From: Deltaproteobacteria bacterium
GTDB taxonomy: Bacteria; Myxococcota_A; Polyangia; DRWM01; JAAZOP01
Direction: 5' to 3'
Assembly (NCBI GenBank): GCA_016930215.1
Contig: JAFGHH010000228.1
Coordinates: 1 to 47,015 of the forward strand
Length of the DNA: 47,015 nucleotides
In this document: positions 21,087 to 29,181 of the stretch, piece by piece
Numbering within the stretch: the first letter of the stretch is position 1
How the letters are laid out: each line of letters starts with the position of its first letter
Made by a program: the position numbers and the translations under genes
Notes under the pieces: model-generated
Told to the model about the DNA's origin: nothing
Database searches by the model: none
Seen by the model: the letters and a program-made list of their open reading frames with translations, nothing else

Positions 21087-21331
21087 CGCCGTTGCCTCCT
21101 TCCCCCCACGGCAGAACGCTCTACGAACGCCGTGCCACGACCGCCCGCATCCCGTTCGTCCGGGCGGCCGCCGGGATGCCGCATGGTTTCGCGTGGGCGG
21201 CGGCCCGGGGCGACGCGCGGGAGCGGAGCGGTCGCCCAGGTCGGTCTCCGACCTGCGGGGTCGACCCCTCACCCGAAGATGCATCGATGCCGCAAGTGGG
21301 GCGTCCGGTCCCCCCGCGCTTCCGGACCCGC
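21087..21331. other. Non-coding region between lysozyme and kinase genes
   Basis: No convincing gene lies in this part of the divergent spacer. It holds the lysozyme ribosome site (21093-21105) and an 8-bp inverted repeat, GCATCCCG (21147-21154) with CGGGATGC (21172-21179). On the minus strand TGGCACGGCGTTCGTA partly resembles a sigma54 promoter but lacks the -12 GC. Confidence 0.4.
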
Positions 21332-21397
21332 GTGCGACCGGCTCGCGCGCCGTTCGTGCGACCCGTTCCGTGCGACCATACGCGTGCGGCCCGTTCC
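21332..21397 (+). promoter_or_regulatory. Four GTGCGRCC boxes upstream of the kinase promoter
   Basis: GTGCGACC occurs at 21332, 21356 and 21370 and GTGCGGCC at 21384. The last three are spaced exactly 14 bp apart. The units at 21356 and 21384 extend to 14 bases with one mismatch (GTGCGACCCGTTCC and GTGCGGCCCGTTCC). The array ends two bases before the -35 box, the usual place for an activator site. Confidence 0.5.
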
Positions 21398-21398
21398 G

Positions 21399-21427
21399 TT
21401 GACGCTCCGACGACGCTCACGTATCGT
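21399..21427 (+). promoter_or_regulatory. Predicted promoter of the kinase operon
   Basis: TTGACG (21399-21404), 17 bases, TATCGT (21422-21427). Transcription would start near 21434, directly before GGAGGAGG at 21435-21442. This rules out a translation start upstream of 21434 if the promoter is real. Confidence 0.55.
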
Positions 21428-21452
21428 CAAGCGTGGAGGAGGCGTCTTTCGA

Positions 21453-23093
21453 CTGTCGGACGAAGCCCCGCGGGTACCCGGCTTCACGATCCTCCGGCCG
21501 ATCGCGGCGGGTGGAATGGGGGCGGTCTACGAGGCGGAACGCCGCTCGACGCACGAGCGGTTCGCGATCAAGGTCATCCTCGAGCAGCTGAACGACGACC
21601 CGTGCTATCGGGCGCGCTTCGAGCGCGAGGTCGCGGCGCTGCGGTCGATCCGCCATCCGAACGTGGTGAACGTCTACGAGTCGCGCCTGCCCGAGCCGGG
21701 CTCGACCGAGTCGCCCTTCCTGGTGATGGAGCTGCTGTGCGGCGAGCCCCTGGAGATGCTGCTGCGGCGCGAGGGGACCGTCGCGCCGGCGCGGGCCGTC
21801 CGCATCATGCTGCAGGTCCTGGACGGCCTGGCCGCGGCGCACGCGGTCGGCGTCCTCCATCGCGACCTGGGCCCGACGAACGTGTTCCTGGTCCCCGAGC
21901 CGGACGGTCGCCTCCACGTCAAGGTGCTCGACTTCGGCCTCGCCCGCCCGCTGGAGTCGGACGAGAGCGGTCCGGGTCTGACCCAGGTCGGCACGTGGCT
22001 CGGCAAGCCCGCCTACGTGTCGCCGGAACTGTTGCGCAACGCCGCGCTGGACCAACGGGCGGACCTGTTCGCCTGCGGGATGGTGCTGTACCGGATGCTG
22101 GCCGGACGGCTGCCCTACGTCGCGACGCGAGGTAGCGCCCTGTGGAGCGAGCGCTACGCGCAGCGGTCCGCGCCGCCCGAGTACCAGCCTCCGCGGACGT
22201 TGGCCCCGGGGATTCCCGAGGCGCTCGACCGGATCGTGGCGCGGGCAATCCGGAAGGACCCGGAACGGCGCTACGCGTCGGCGCGCGCGATGCAAGAGGA
22301 CCTGCTGCGCTTCGAGGACGACGGTGTGGACCGCCCGCGGCCCGTGGACGCGGCGGCGCTCCGGGTACCGATCGATCGGTGCGGCAGCTCGGCCTTCGGC
22401 GCGCCCGCGCTGTTCGTCGGGCGGCGGCGGTCGCGACCGCGGGCGCGGCCGTCGCTGGTCGCGGCGTCGGTCGTCCTGGCGGGTCTGCTCGCCGCGCTGC
22501 TCGTCCTGCAGCAGCACGAGACCGGCGGGCCGGCGCCTGTCGCGCCGGAGGCGGTCGCCGCGAGCGGCGTCGGCGCCGACGGGGTCCCGGACGGGACGAC
22601 CGGATCGCTGCCGGACACCTCCGTGGATCCGGCGACGGCGACGACGACCGCGCCGGGCGCGGAGCCGGCGGCGGGCGCAGGTTTTCCGAGCGCCGCTCCG
22701 GCGGACGGCACGGCGGAACCGACCCCCGAGACCGCCGTGGTCCGCATCTCGCTCGCGCCGCTGCCGCGCGGCGCCGTGGCGACCGTGGGCGGCCGACCCG
22801 TGCCGGACTCCGGCGTCGTCGAGGTGGAGCGTTCCGCAACGCCGCTGGAGGTGTCGGTTGCCTTCCCGGACGGACGCTACCGGCTGTTCGTGGAGCGGGT
22901 GGTTCCTTCCGCGGATCGCGCGGTGCAGGTGCGACTCCGCCCCGGCCGCATCACCGTCACGGGGACGGCGGAGCCACCAGCCGCGGCCCCCGCGCCGCCG
23001 ACCGCGGAGGGTGCGCGCGCGGACTCCGGTTCGCGAACGGTCGCGGGCAGGTTTGGCACGCTCTTCGCGGGGGGGTACGACGAGGCGCCATGA
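21453..23093 (+). CDS. Membrane Ser/Thr protein kinase (PknB-like) with periplasmic PEGA-like tail
   Basis: A eukaryote-like kinase of about 546 residues. The proposed start is CTG at 21453 (MSDEAPRVPG), placed ten bases after GGAGGAGG and after a good promoter; the in-frame TTG at 21399 coincides with the -35 box. The kinase domain covers residues about 11-285: Gly loop AAGGMGAVYE, Lys40 in FAIKVI, the aC Glu in FEREV, catalytic loop HRDLGPTN (Asp138), DFG (160-162) and SPE in place of APE. The conserved Lys of HRDLKPxN is Gly140. A membrane helix (LVAASVVLAGLLAALLVL) is followed by a Pro/Ala/Thr-rich linker and a short beta domain (GAVATVGGRPVPDSGVVEV, YRLFVERVVPS) like PEGA. Kinase faces the cytoplasm, PEGA the periplasm. 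ATGA overlap with the next gene indicates an operon. Confidence 0.88.
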   Translation: MSDEAPRVPGFTILRPIAAGGMGAVYEAERRSTHERFAIKVILEQLNDDPCYRARFEREVAALRSIRHPNVVNVYESRLPEPGSTESPFLVMELLCGEPLEMLLRREGTVAPARAVRIMLQVLDGLAAAHAVGVLHRDLGPTNVFLVPEPDGRLHVKVLDFGLARPLESDESGPGLTQVGTWLGKPAYVSPELLRNAALDQRADLFACGMVLYRMLAGRLPYVATRGSALWSERYAQRSAPPEYQPPRTLAPGIPEALDRIVARAIRKDPERRYASARAMQEDLLRFEDDGVDRPRPVDAAALRVPIDRCGSSAFGAPALFVGRRRSRPRARPSLVAASVVLAGLLAALLVLQQHETGGPAPVAPEAVAASGVGADGVPDGTTGSLPDTSVDPATATTTAPGAEPAAGAGFPSAAPADGTAEPTPETAVVRISLAPLPRGAVATVGGRPVPDSGVVEVERSATPLEVSVAFPDGRYRLFVERVVPSADRAVQVRLRPGRITVTGTAEPPAAAPAPPTAEGARADSGSRTVAGRFGTLFAGGYDEAP

Positions 23094-23836
23094 GGATCGG
23101 AGCCGTCATCGCCGTTCTGCTGTCCGCGGCCGCGGTGCGGGCGCAGCCGGAGCCGCCCGAGGCGCAGCAGGCGCGCCTGCTGTTCGAGGAGGGGATGGCC
23201 GCCATCGACCGGGAGGACTACGCGGCGGCGATCGACGCCTTCACGAGGTCCTGGGAGGTGAGTCCCAAGGCGATCGTGCTGTTCAACGTCGCGATGTGCC
23301 ACCGCGCGATGGCCGATTTCCCCGCGACGTACGACGCGTTCCGCAGGTACCTCGCCGCCGCCCTCGAGGAGCCGCAGGAGCGACGGGCGCAGGCGGAAGA
23401 GATGCTCCGCGAGTTGGACGCCGTGCTGGCGCGGGTGACGGTGACCGCGGACGTCCCGGGAGCGCGGATCCTGCTCGACGGCACGGAGGTCGGCACCTCG
23501 CCGTTGGGCGAGCCGTTGCGCGTGACGACCGGAACGCATGTTGTGCGGGCGGTCGCGGACGGCTTCGAGTCGGCGGAATGGATCGTCGAGGTCACGGCCG
23601 GGGAGGCGACCGACGTGGCGTTCACCCTGGTTCCCGCGGCGTCCGGCAGCGGGACCGGCGGGGCGTCCCCGCTCGGACCGCCGCTGGACCTGCCTGCCGA
23701 GGAGGAGGAGGGGCTGGCCTCGCAGTGGTGGTTCTGGACCATCCTCGGGGCCCTGGTGGTCGGCGGTGGGGTGACCGCGGGCGTCCTGCTGTGGCCCGAG
23801 GACGAGCCGGTCGACCTGACGGTGAGGTTCCAGTGA
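23090..23836 (+). CDS. Exported TPR/PEGA-domain protein with C-terminal membrane helix
   Basis: A 248-residue protein whose ATG overlaps the kinase TGA (ATGA), so synthesis is probably coupled. It has a signal peptide (MRIGAVIAVLLSAAAVRAQ), a TPR-like helical region (ARLLFEEGMAAIDREDYAAA, AIVLFNVAMCHRAMADF, YDAFRRYLAAALEE), then a PEGA domain (VTVTADVPGARILLDGTEVG, GTHVVRAVADGFESAEWIVE). A membrane helix near the C-terminus (WFWTILGALVVGGGVTAGVLL) leaves a short tail. This plan (TPR, PEGA, helix) is common beside kinases in Myxococcota and is usually read as a periplasmic scaffold or sensor. A PEGA-like module also lies on the kinase itself, so the two products could interact in the periplasm; that is an inference. 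Confidence 0.85.
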   Translation: MRIGAVIAVLLSAAAVRAQPEPPEAQQARLLFEEGMAAIDREDYAAAIDAFTRSWEVSPKAIVLFNVAMCHRAMADFPATYDAFRRYLAAALEEPQERRAQAEEMLRELDAVLARVTVTADVPGARILLDGTEVGTSPLGEPLRVTTGTHVVRAVADGFESAEWIVEVTAGEATDVAFTLVPAASGSGTGGASPLGPPLDLPAEEEEGLASQWWFWTILGALVVGGGVTAGVLLWPEDEPVDLTVRFQ

Positions 23837-24543
23837 ACCGACGCGGCGTCTTCCGCCGGTCCCTCCACCGCTCGGCGGCCGGTCGGGGCGCGGCCCTGGC
23901 CGCCTGCCTCTGGGCCTGGGGATGCGCCGACGACCCGTCCACGATCCGGCTGATCGTCGAGGCGCCCGCGGCCGCGGCACCCGGCGACCTGCCGGTCGAT
24001 CAGGTCGAGGTCCGGGTGGTCGGACGAGGGTCGGCCGCACCCTGCGGCTGCGAGTGGCGGTGGAGTTCCGCCGACGTGAACTACCCGCTGGTCGTCGACC
24101 TCGTCCACGGCCGGCTCTACGAGGACGTGTCGATCCGCGTACTGTGGTTCGCGAGCGGAGCGGTCGTGGGCCGGCAGTATCTCTACGCGCGGTTTCCGCC
24201 GAGCGGAGTGTCGACGGTACGGACCGTGCTCTCGACAGCCTGCCGGAACGAGCTGTGCGAGAGCCCGGAGTATGCAGCGGCCTGCGGGAGCCTGCCGAGC
24301 TTCTGCGCCACCAGCGCGTGCCTGTGCGCGGATCCCAGTCTGGCGCCGGAGCTCCTCACGAACGGCTGGGTCGGCAGCTGCTCTGCCGATTGCACCGTTC
24401 CGTCGGGCGACGCCGGGGCCGACGCGGACGCGGAGGCCGACGTCCCGCTCGACGAGGGCGCGGACGCCGGGCCCGACGAGGGCGCGGACGCCGGGCCCGA
24501 CGAGGGCGACGGCGACGAGGAGTCCGCGGGCGGCGGGGAGTAG
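23833..24543 (+). CDS. Small Cys-containing lipoprotein of the kinase operon
   Basis: A 236-residue protein starting at GTG, which overlaps the preceding TGA (GTGA). The signal sequence ends in LWAWGC, a plausible lipid-attachment site. The body has a beta-rich half (TIRLIVEAPAAAAPGDLPVD, QVEVRVVGRG, YEDVSIRVLWFASG), then a Cys cluster (CRNELCESPEYAAACG, CATSACLCADP, GSCSADC) and a highly acidic tail with a repeated DEGADAGP octapeptide. I recognise no family. Its strict coupling to the kinase and TPR/PEGA genes suggests it is part of the same complex, perhaps the ligand-facing or outer-membrane partner. Confidence 0.8.
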   Translation: MNRRGVFRRSLHRSAAGRGAALAACLWAWGCADDPSTIRLIVEAPAAAAPGDLPVDQVEVRVVGRGSAAPCGCEWRWSSADVNYPLVVDLVHGRLYEDVSIRVLWFASGAVVGRQYLYARFPPSGVSTVRTVLSTACRNELCESPEYAAACGSLPSFCATSACLCADPSLAPELLTNGWVGSCSADCTVPSGDAGADADAEADVPLDEGADAGPDEGADAGPDEGDGDEESAGGGE

Positions 24544-24577
24544 ACTGTGCGCGGCCGCCGGAAGGGAGGAGAGGTTC

Positions 24578-25348
24578 ATGCGTCAAACGACCTGGGGGTT
24601 CCCGATCCTCGCGGCATGCGCCGCGTTCTGGCTCGGCGCGTGCAGCGAGAGCGACCGCTGCATCGGGGTGTCCTGTTCGGGCCACGGCGCCTGCTACATC
24701 GAGCTGGGCTTCGTGCTCTGCCACTGCGACCCGGGCTACGTTCCCGACGCGCTGCAGCGCTGCCTGCCGATGAATCCGGCCGACCCGTGCGCCGGCGTGA
24801 CCTGCCTGGGCCATGGGATGTGCCATGTGGAGGCGGGCGCGCCCGTCTGCGACTGCGATCCCGGGTACCACCCGAGCACCGTCGACCCGCGGAACTGCCT
24901 GCCGGACCCGGGTGACGCGATCGTCCCGGAGAGCCGGGAGGACGGCGAGCCCGCCGACGACGGCGAGGACGCGGAAGAGGTGGAGGACCTCTGCGGCAAC
25001 GGAAGCCTGGACCCGGGCGAGGAGTGCGACGGCGGGACGCAGGGTTGCACGGGCACCTGCGCCTGGCAGACATGCCAGGACGACTGCACGTGGGGCCCGT
25101 GCGTCGAGCACAGCCGGAGTTGCGACCACTGCCCCTCAGGGGAGTGCTTCAACCGGCGCATCCAGGACGACTGCGGTTGCGCGCCCTATCCGTGCAGCGG
25201 TGACTGCGGACTGTGTATCGCCAACTGCGGGCGCGAGGGCGGCAGCTCCGATCCGTGGAGCCAGCCGTGCTCCAGCCCGCCGGACGTCTGCCGCTACGAC
25301 ATCCTGCCGGAGGGCACCGGCTTCAACTGCGTCTGCCCGACCCCGTAG
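24578..25348 (+). CDS. Lipoprotein with two EGF-like modules
   Basis: A 256-residue predicted lipoprotein (lipobox LGAC near residue 21) read 34 bp after the previous gene, with GGAAGGGAGGAGAGG before its ATG. Two tandem modules, [17 protein letters not shown]...CHCDPGY and [17 protein letters not shown]...CDCDPGY, have the six-Cys spacing of EGF-like domains. An acidic linker follows, then a Cys-rich C-terminal part ([38 protein letters not shown]), of the kind found in surface proteins of myxobacteria. EGF-like modules usually mediate protein or sugar contacts outside the cell. Its position at the end of the kinase transcript makes it a candidate sensor or adhesion component. Confidence 0.82.
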   Translation: MRQTTWGFPILAACAAFWLGACSESDRCIGVSCSGHGACYIELGFVLCHCDPGYVPDALQRCLPMNPADPCAGVTCLGHGMCHVEAGAPVCDCDPGYHPSTVDPRNCLPDPGDAIVPESREDGEPADDGEDAEEVEDLCGNGSLDPGEECDGGTQGCTGTCAWQTCQDDCTWGPCVEHSRSCDHCPSGECFNRRIQDDCGCAPYPCSGDCGLCIANCGREGGSSDPWSQPCSSPPDVCRYDILPEGTGFNCVCPTP

Positions 25349-25360
25349 CCCCCGGGGGCC

Positions 25361-25391
25361 TTGCGCGCCGCGCGCGGCGCCGTGGTATGGT
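25361..25391 (+). promoter_or_regulatory. Promoter-like element with 16-bp palindrome in a 19-bp spacer
   Basis: TTGCGC (25361-25366) and TATGGT (25386-25391) are 19 bases apart. A perfect palindrome, GCGCCGCGCGCGGCGC (25365-25380), fills most of the spacer. The -10 box is preceded by TGG. A dyad in a 19-bp spacer is the layout of MerR-type regulated promoters, though the palindrome might equally act as a hairpin ending the upstream transcript. Confidence 0.35.
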
Positions 25392-25430
25392 CGGCGTATG
25401 TGCGGCCAGCGGCGCGGGCCCGAGGAATCC

Positions 25431-26753
<1,323 letters not shown>

Positions 26754-26786
26754 GCGGCGGCGCCGCCGGGGACCGACCGCGGTCGT

Positions 26787-27821
26787 TCAGGACCGCAGTG
26801 CCCCCCACCACGGCTCGGTGGGCAGCGGCTGGCCGACGACGACCGCCTGTCCCGGTCGGGGCAGCGCGAACTCGATTCCCGCCTCCGCCGCGGCCTCCCG
26901 CAGCTGCTCGGGCGGCTCGTGCCAGGCGTGCAGGCCGAGATTGAACGTGCCCCAGTGGATCGGCAGCAGCACGCGGCCGCCAAGCGCCCGGTGCGCGCGG
27001 ACGGCGTTGGCCGGGCCGAGGTGCACCTCGCCCCAGGCGGGGTGGAAGGCGCCGATCTCGAGCAGCGTCAGGTCGAACGGGCCGAGGCGCCGGCCGATCT
27101 CGCCGAAGACCGCGGACCAGCCGCCGTCGCCGCCGAAGCAGACGCGGGAGCGGCGGCCGCGCACGATCCAGGAGGCCCACTGGGTGCGGTTGCGGTCGAG
27201 CGGTCCGCGGCCGGAGAAGTGCCGCGTCGGCGCCACGATCAGCTCCAGCTCGCCCGGGACCACCGCCGCCGTTTCCCACCAGCCGCGCTCGAGAATGCGG
27301 TCGGCCGGGACGCCCCAGCGGGCAAGCCGGCGGCCGACCCCGAGCGGCACGGCGAAGCGGGCGCCGCGGGCGGCCAGCGCCTTCACCGTGGCGGCATCGA
27401 GGTGGTCGTAGTGGTCGTGGGAGATCGCCACGACGTCCGGGTCGGGCAGCTCGGCCAAGGGCAGCGGCGGCGGGTGGAAACGACGCGGTCCGACGCCGCG
27501 CACCGGCGTGGATCGTTCGGCCCAGATCGGGTCGCACAGCACGCGCCGCCCGTCCACCTCGAGCAGCACGGTGGAGTGCCCGAGCCAGGTGGCGCGGACC
27601 CCAACGGGCGGCGGATGCCGCAGCGCCGCGACGTCGGGCGCGACGACCGGTAGCGGCGCGCGGGGCACCCGCTCCCCGCGCTCGAACACGAAGCGGGTGA
27701 AGATCCGGTGGCCGTCGCCGCCGCGGAACAGCCTCGTGTTCTCGACGTTGCGGTAGCGCCCGTTGCGCCCCCGCACCGCCCGAACGTCCCAGTCGACCGC
27801 CGGCGAGCCCGTCGCGTCCAT
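26787..27821 (-). CDS. Metallo-beta-lactamase-fold hydrolase (NAPE-PLD/UlaG-like)
   Basis: A 344-residue cytoplasmic-looking protein with no signal peptide. The metal site SHDHYDHLD matches HxHxDH, further ligands are likely in PTRHFSGRG, GGDGGW and PIHWGTF, and WLGHSTVLLEVDG opens the fold. This order is that of the NAPE-phospholipase D-like branch of the superfamily, whose bacterial members have varied or unknown substrates. The first metal ligands are all present, so it is probably active. GGAGGGCGCC precedes the ATG at 27821. A TGGTTACACT box 26 bases further up could be its promoter, and the gspC terminator hairpin separates it from the next gene. Confidence 0.88.
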   Translation of the reverse strand: MDATGSPAVDWDVRAVRGRNGRYRNVENTRLFRGGDGHRIFTRFVFERGERVPRAPLPVVAPDVAALRHPPPVGVRATWLGHSTVLLEVDGRRVLCDPIWAERSTPVRGVGPRRFHPPPLPLAELPDPDVVAISHDHYDHLDAATVKALAARGARFAVPLGVGRRLARWGVPADRILERGWWETAAVVPGELELIVAPTRHFSGRGPLDRNRTQWASWIVRGRRSRVCFGGDGGWSAVFGEIGRRLGPFDLTLLEIGAFHPAWGEVHLGPANAVRAHRALGGRVLLPIHWGTFNLGLHAWHEPPEQLREAAAEAGIEFALPRPGQAVVVGQPLPTEPWWGALRS

Positions 27822-27859
27822 CGCGGCGCCCTCCGCGCGCCGGCGGGAGTGTAACCACG

Positions 27860-27885
27860 AAGCGGCCGGCGGGATCGAGCCGCTT
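27860..27885 (-). terminator. Hairpin after gspC
   Basis: AAGCGGC (27860-27866) and GCCGCTT (27879-27885) are exact inverted repeats with a 12-base loop. The 5' arm on the minus strand includes the first base of the stop codon region of gspC. No T-run follows, so termination strength is uncertain. Confidence 0.35.
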
Positions 27886-28868
27886 CAGCGGATCCGGTAG
27901 CGCAACGTCCGCGCCTCGCCGCGGCGGAAGACGACCGCCTCGATCGTCTCCGCCTGCCGGACCAGGCCCCAGACGCGGAGCAGGTGGTCCATGTCGTCGA
28001 GCGGCACGCCGTTGACGGCGGTGACGACGTCGCCGGCCTGCAGGCCGAGGCGTCCGGCGAGCGAGTCGGCGCGCACGCCGAACAGCCGGAACCCGATCGT
28101 CGTCCCGCCGTCGCGCGCCGGCGTGACCCGCGCGGAGCCGGCGGCCAGATCCGGGTTCTCCGCCGCCGTCGTCAGGATCGAACGGTCGACCGAGAACTCG
28201 TCCTCGCCGAGCGGCGCGATCCCCTCGGCGAGCGCGAGGGCGAAGCGCTCCTCGCGGGTGGTCGGCGCGGCGGGAGCATCCATGGGGTCGGTCGCCGCGG
28301 GCGGCGGCGCTGCGGGGGCCGGCGACGACGCGGACGTTCCGGGCGCCGTCGGCGGAACGCGCAGGTCGAGCCAGCACTCGGACGCGGAGCCGGCGCGGCG
28401 CAGGAACAGGCGGTTCCAGCCGACACGGGTCACGACCGCGTCGTCCAGGTGGTCGCCGACGCGGACCTCGACGACCCCGCCGCCGTGCTGCACGGCGGCG
28501 AAGCTGCGGCTCTGGGCATCGTCGTCGCCGCCGACCGCCACCAGTGCCACCGCGCGGTACGGCACGCTGCACGGTCCGGCGACGGCGGGCTCGACCGGCG
28601 TGGTCGTCCACACCGCGGGCTGCGGGCTGGGGTCGGGCGCGGCAGCGGGCGGCGGGAGCAGGAACAGGTCGCTCGCCGCCAGGTCCTCGAGGTCGAGCGG
28701 CGCGGCGCGCGGCACCGCGGCGGGGATCCCGGCCTCGACCCCGCCCACGGCGAGGTCGACCCCCGCGACCAGCTCCGGGAGCAGCAGCGCCCCGACGCCG
28801 CGGGCGGCGAACCAGGCGGCGCAGAGGACGAGGGTCGGCAGCGGCAGCCGGCGCAGCGCGGCGGTCAT
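27885..28868 (-). CDS. gspC: Type II secretion system protein GspC
   Basis: A 327-residue inner-membrane protein linking the inner-membrane platform of type II secretion to the outer-membrane secretin. It has an N-terminal membrane segment (LPTLVLCAAWFAARGVGALL), a periplasmic homology-region-like domain (RAVALVAVGGDDDAQSRSFA, VVEVRVGDHLDDAVVTRVGW), a Pro/Ala-rich linker and a C-terminal PDZ domain (GFRLFGVRADSLAGRLGLQ, AGDVVTAVNGVPLDDMDHLL) ending in RTLRYRIR. These fit GspC. No other gsp gene is in the window, which is unusual for a gene normally beside gspD. The ATG overlaps the TGA of the small ORF upstream (ATGA), and AGAGGCGG lies before it. Confidence 0.88.
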   Translation of the reverse strand: MTAALRRLPLPTLVLCAAWFAARGVGALLLPELVAGVDLAVGGVEAGIPAAVPRAAPLDLEDLAASDLFLLPPPAAAPDPSPQPAVWTTTPVEPAVAGPCSVPYRAVALVAVGGDDDAQSRSFAAVQHGGGVVEVRVGDHLDDAVVTRVGWNRLFLRRAGSASECWLDLRVPPTAPGTSASSPAPAAPPPAATDPMDAPAAPTTREERFALALAEGIAPLGEDEFSVDRSILTTAAENPDLAAGSARVTPARDGGTTIGFRLFGVRADSLAGRLGLQAGDVVTAVNGVPLDDMDHLLRVWGLVRQAETIEAVVFRRGEARTLRYRIR

Positions 28869-29050
28869 CGGCCGCCTCTGCTGCGCCGGATCGGCAGCGC
28901 GGGACCCGCCGGGCGCCGTCCGGGGGACAATCCGTCAACGCGTCCTGCGGTGCGCGCGGCCGCCGCGACGCCCTGGGAGGGCGTACCGGGACTCGGCGAA
29001 CTCGCGCGGTTTTCGGCCGGGCCCCGGACCGTCGTCGTTCGTCGTTCCAT
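28865..29050 (-). CDS. Small basic ORF translationally coupled to gspC
   Basis: A 61-residue frame that would start MERRTTTVRGPAENRA and end PIRRSRGGR. The start has a textbook site, GGGAGGAAACGACG then ATG, and its TGA overlaps the gspC ATG. The product is basic and low in complexity, rich in Arg, Ala, Gly and Pro, with no membrane helix or known domain. It may be a real small protein or a leader whose translation controls gspC. No homology can be claimed. Coding bias does not help because most frames are open in this GC-rich DNA. Confidence 0.45.
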   Translation of the reverse strand: MERRTTTVRGPAENRASSPSPGTPSQGVAAAARTAGRVDGLSPGRRPAGPALPIRRSRGGR

Positions 29051-29081
29051 CGTCGTTTCCTCCCGCACGGGAACGGGACGA

Positions 29082-29097
29082 AGCACGGCGCGTGCCA
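29082..29097 (-). promoter_or_regulatory. Sigma54-type -24/-12 promoter candidate
   Basis: Reading the minus strand, TGGCACGCGCCGTGCT matches the consensus TGGCACG-N4-TTGC[A/T] at all but one defined position (G for the first T), with the required GG and GC ten bases apart. Transcription would start near 29071, about 20 bases before the small ORF ahead of gspC. Confidence 0.45.
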
Positions 29098-29125
29098 GGA
29101 GCGGCCCGCGCAAGGACGCCTCGCC

Positions 29126-29154
29126 TTGCACGACCGGCGGCACGGGAGTAGAGC
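29126..29154 (+). promoter_or_regulatory. Weak promoter candidate of the CoA-transferase gene
   Basis: TTGCAC (29126-29131), 17 bases, TAGAGC (29149-29154), followed by GGAAGGAGCGG and the ATG at 29182. Each box has only half of the consensus bases. The rest of the 28869-29181 spacer holds the small ORF and sigma54-like site on the other strand. Confidence 0.25.
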
Positions 29155-29181
29155 CGGCACGGGGGGGAAGGAGCGGACGCG

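Noticed and set aside
21120-21150. Sigma54-like TGGCACGGCGTTCGTA before the lysozyme gene
   Set aside because: The essential -12 GC is missing (GT instead), so the match is not sufficient.
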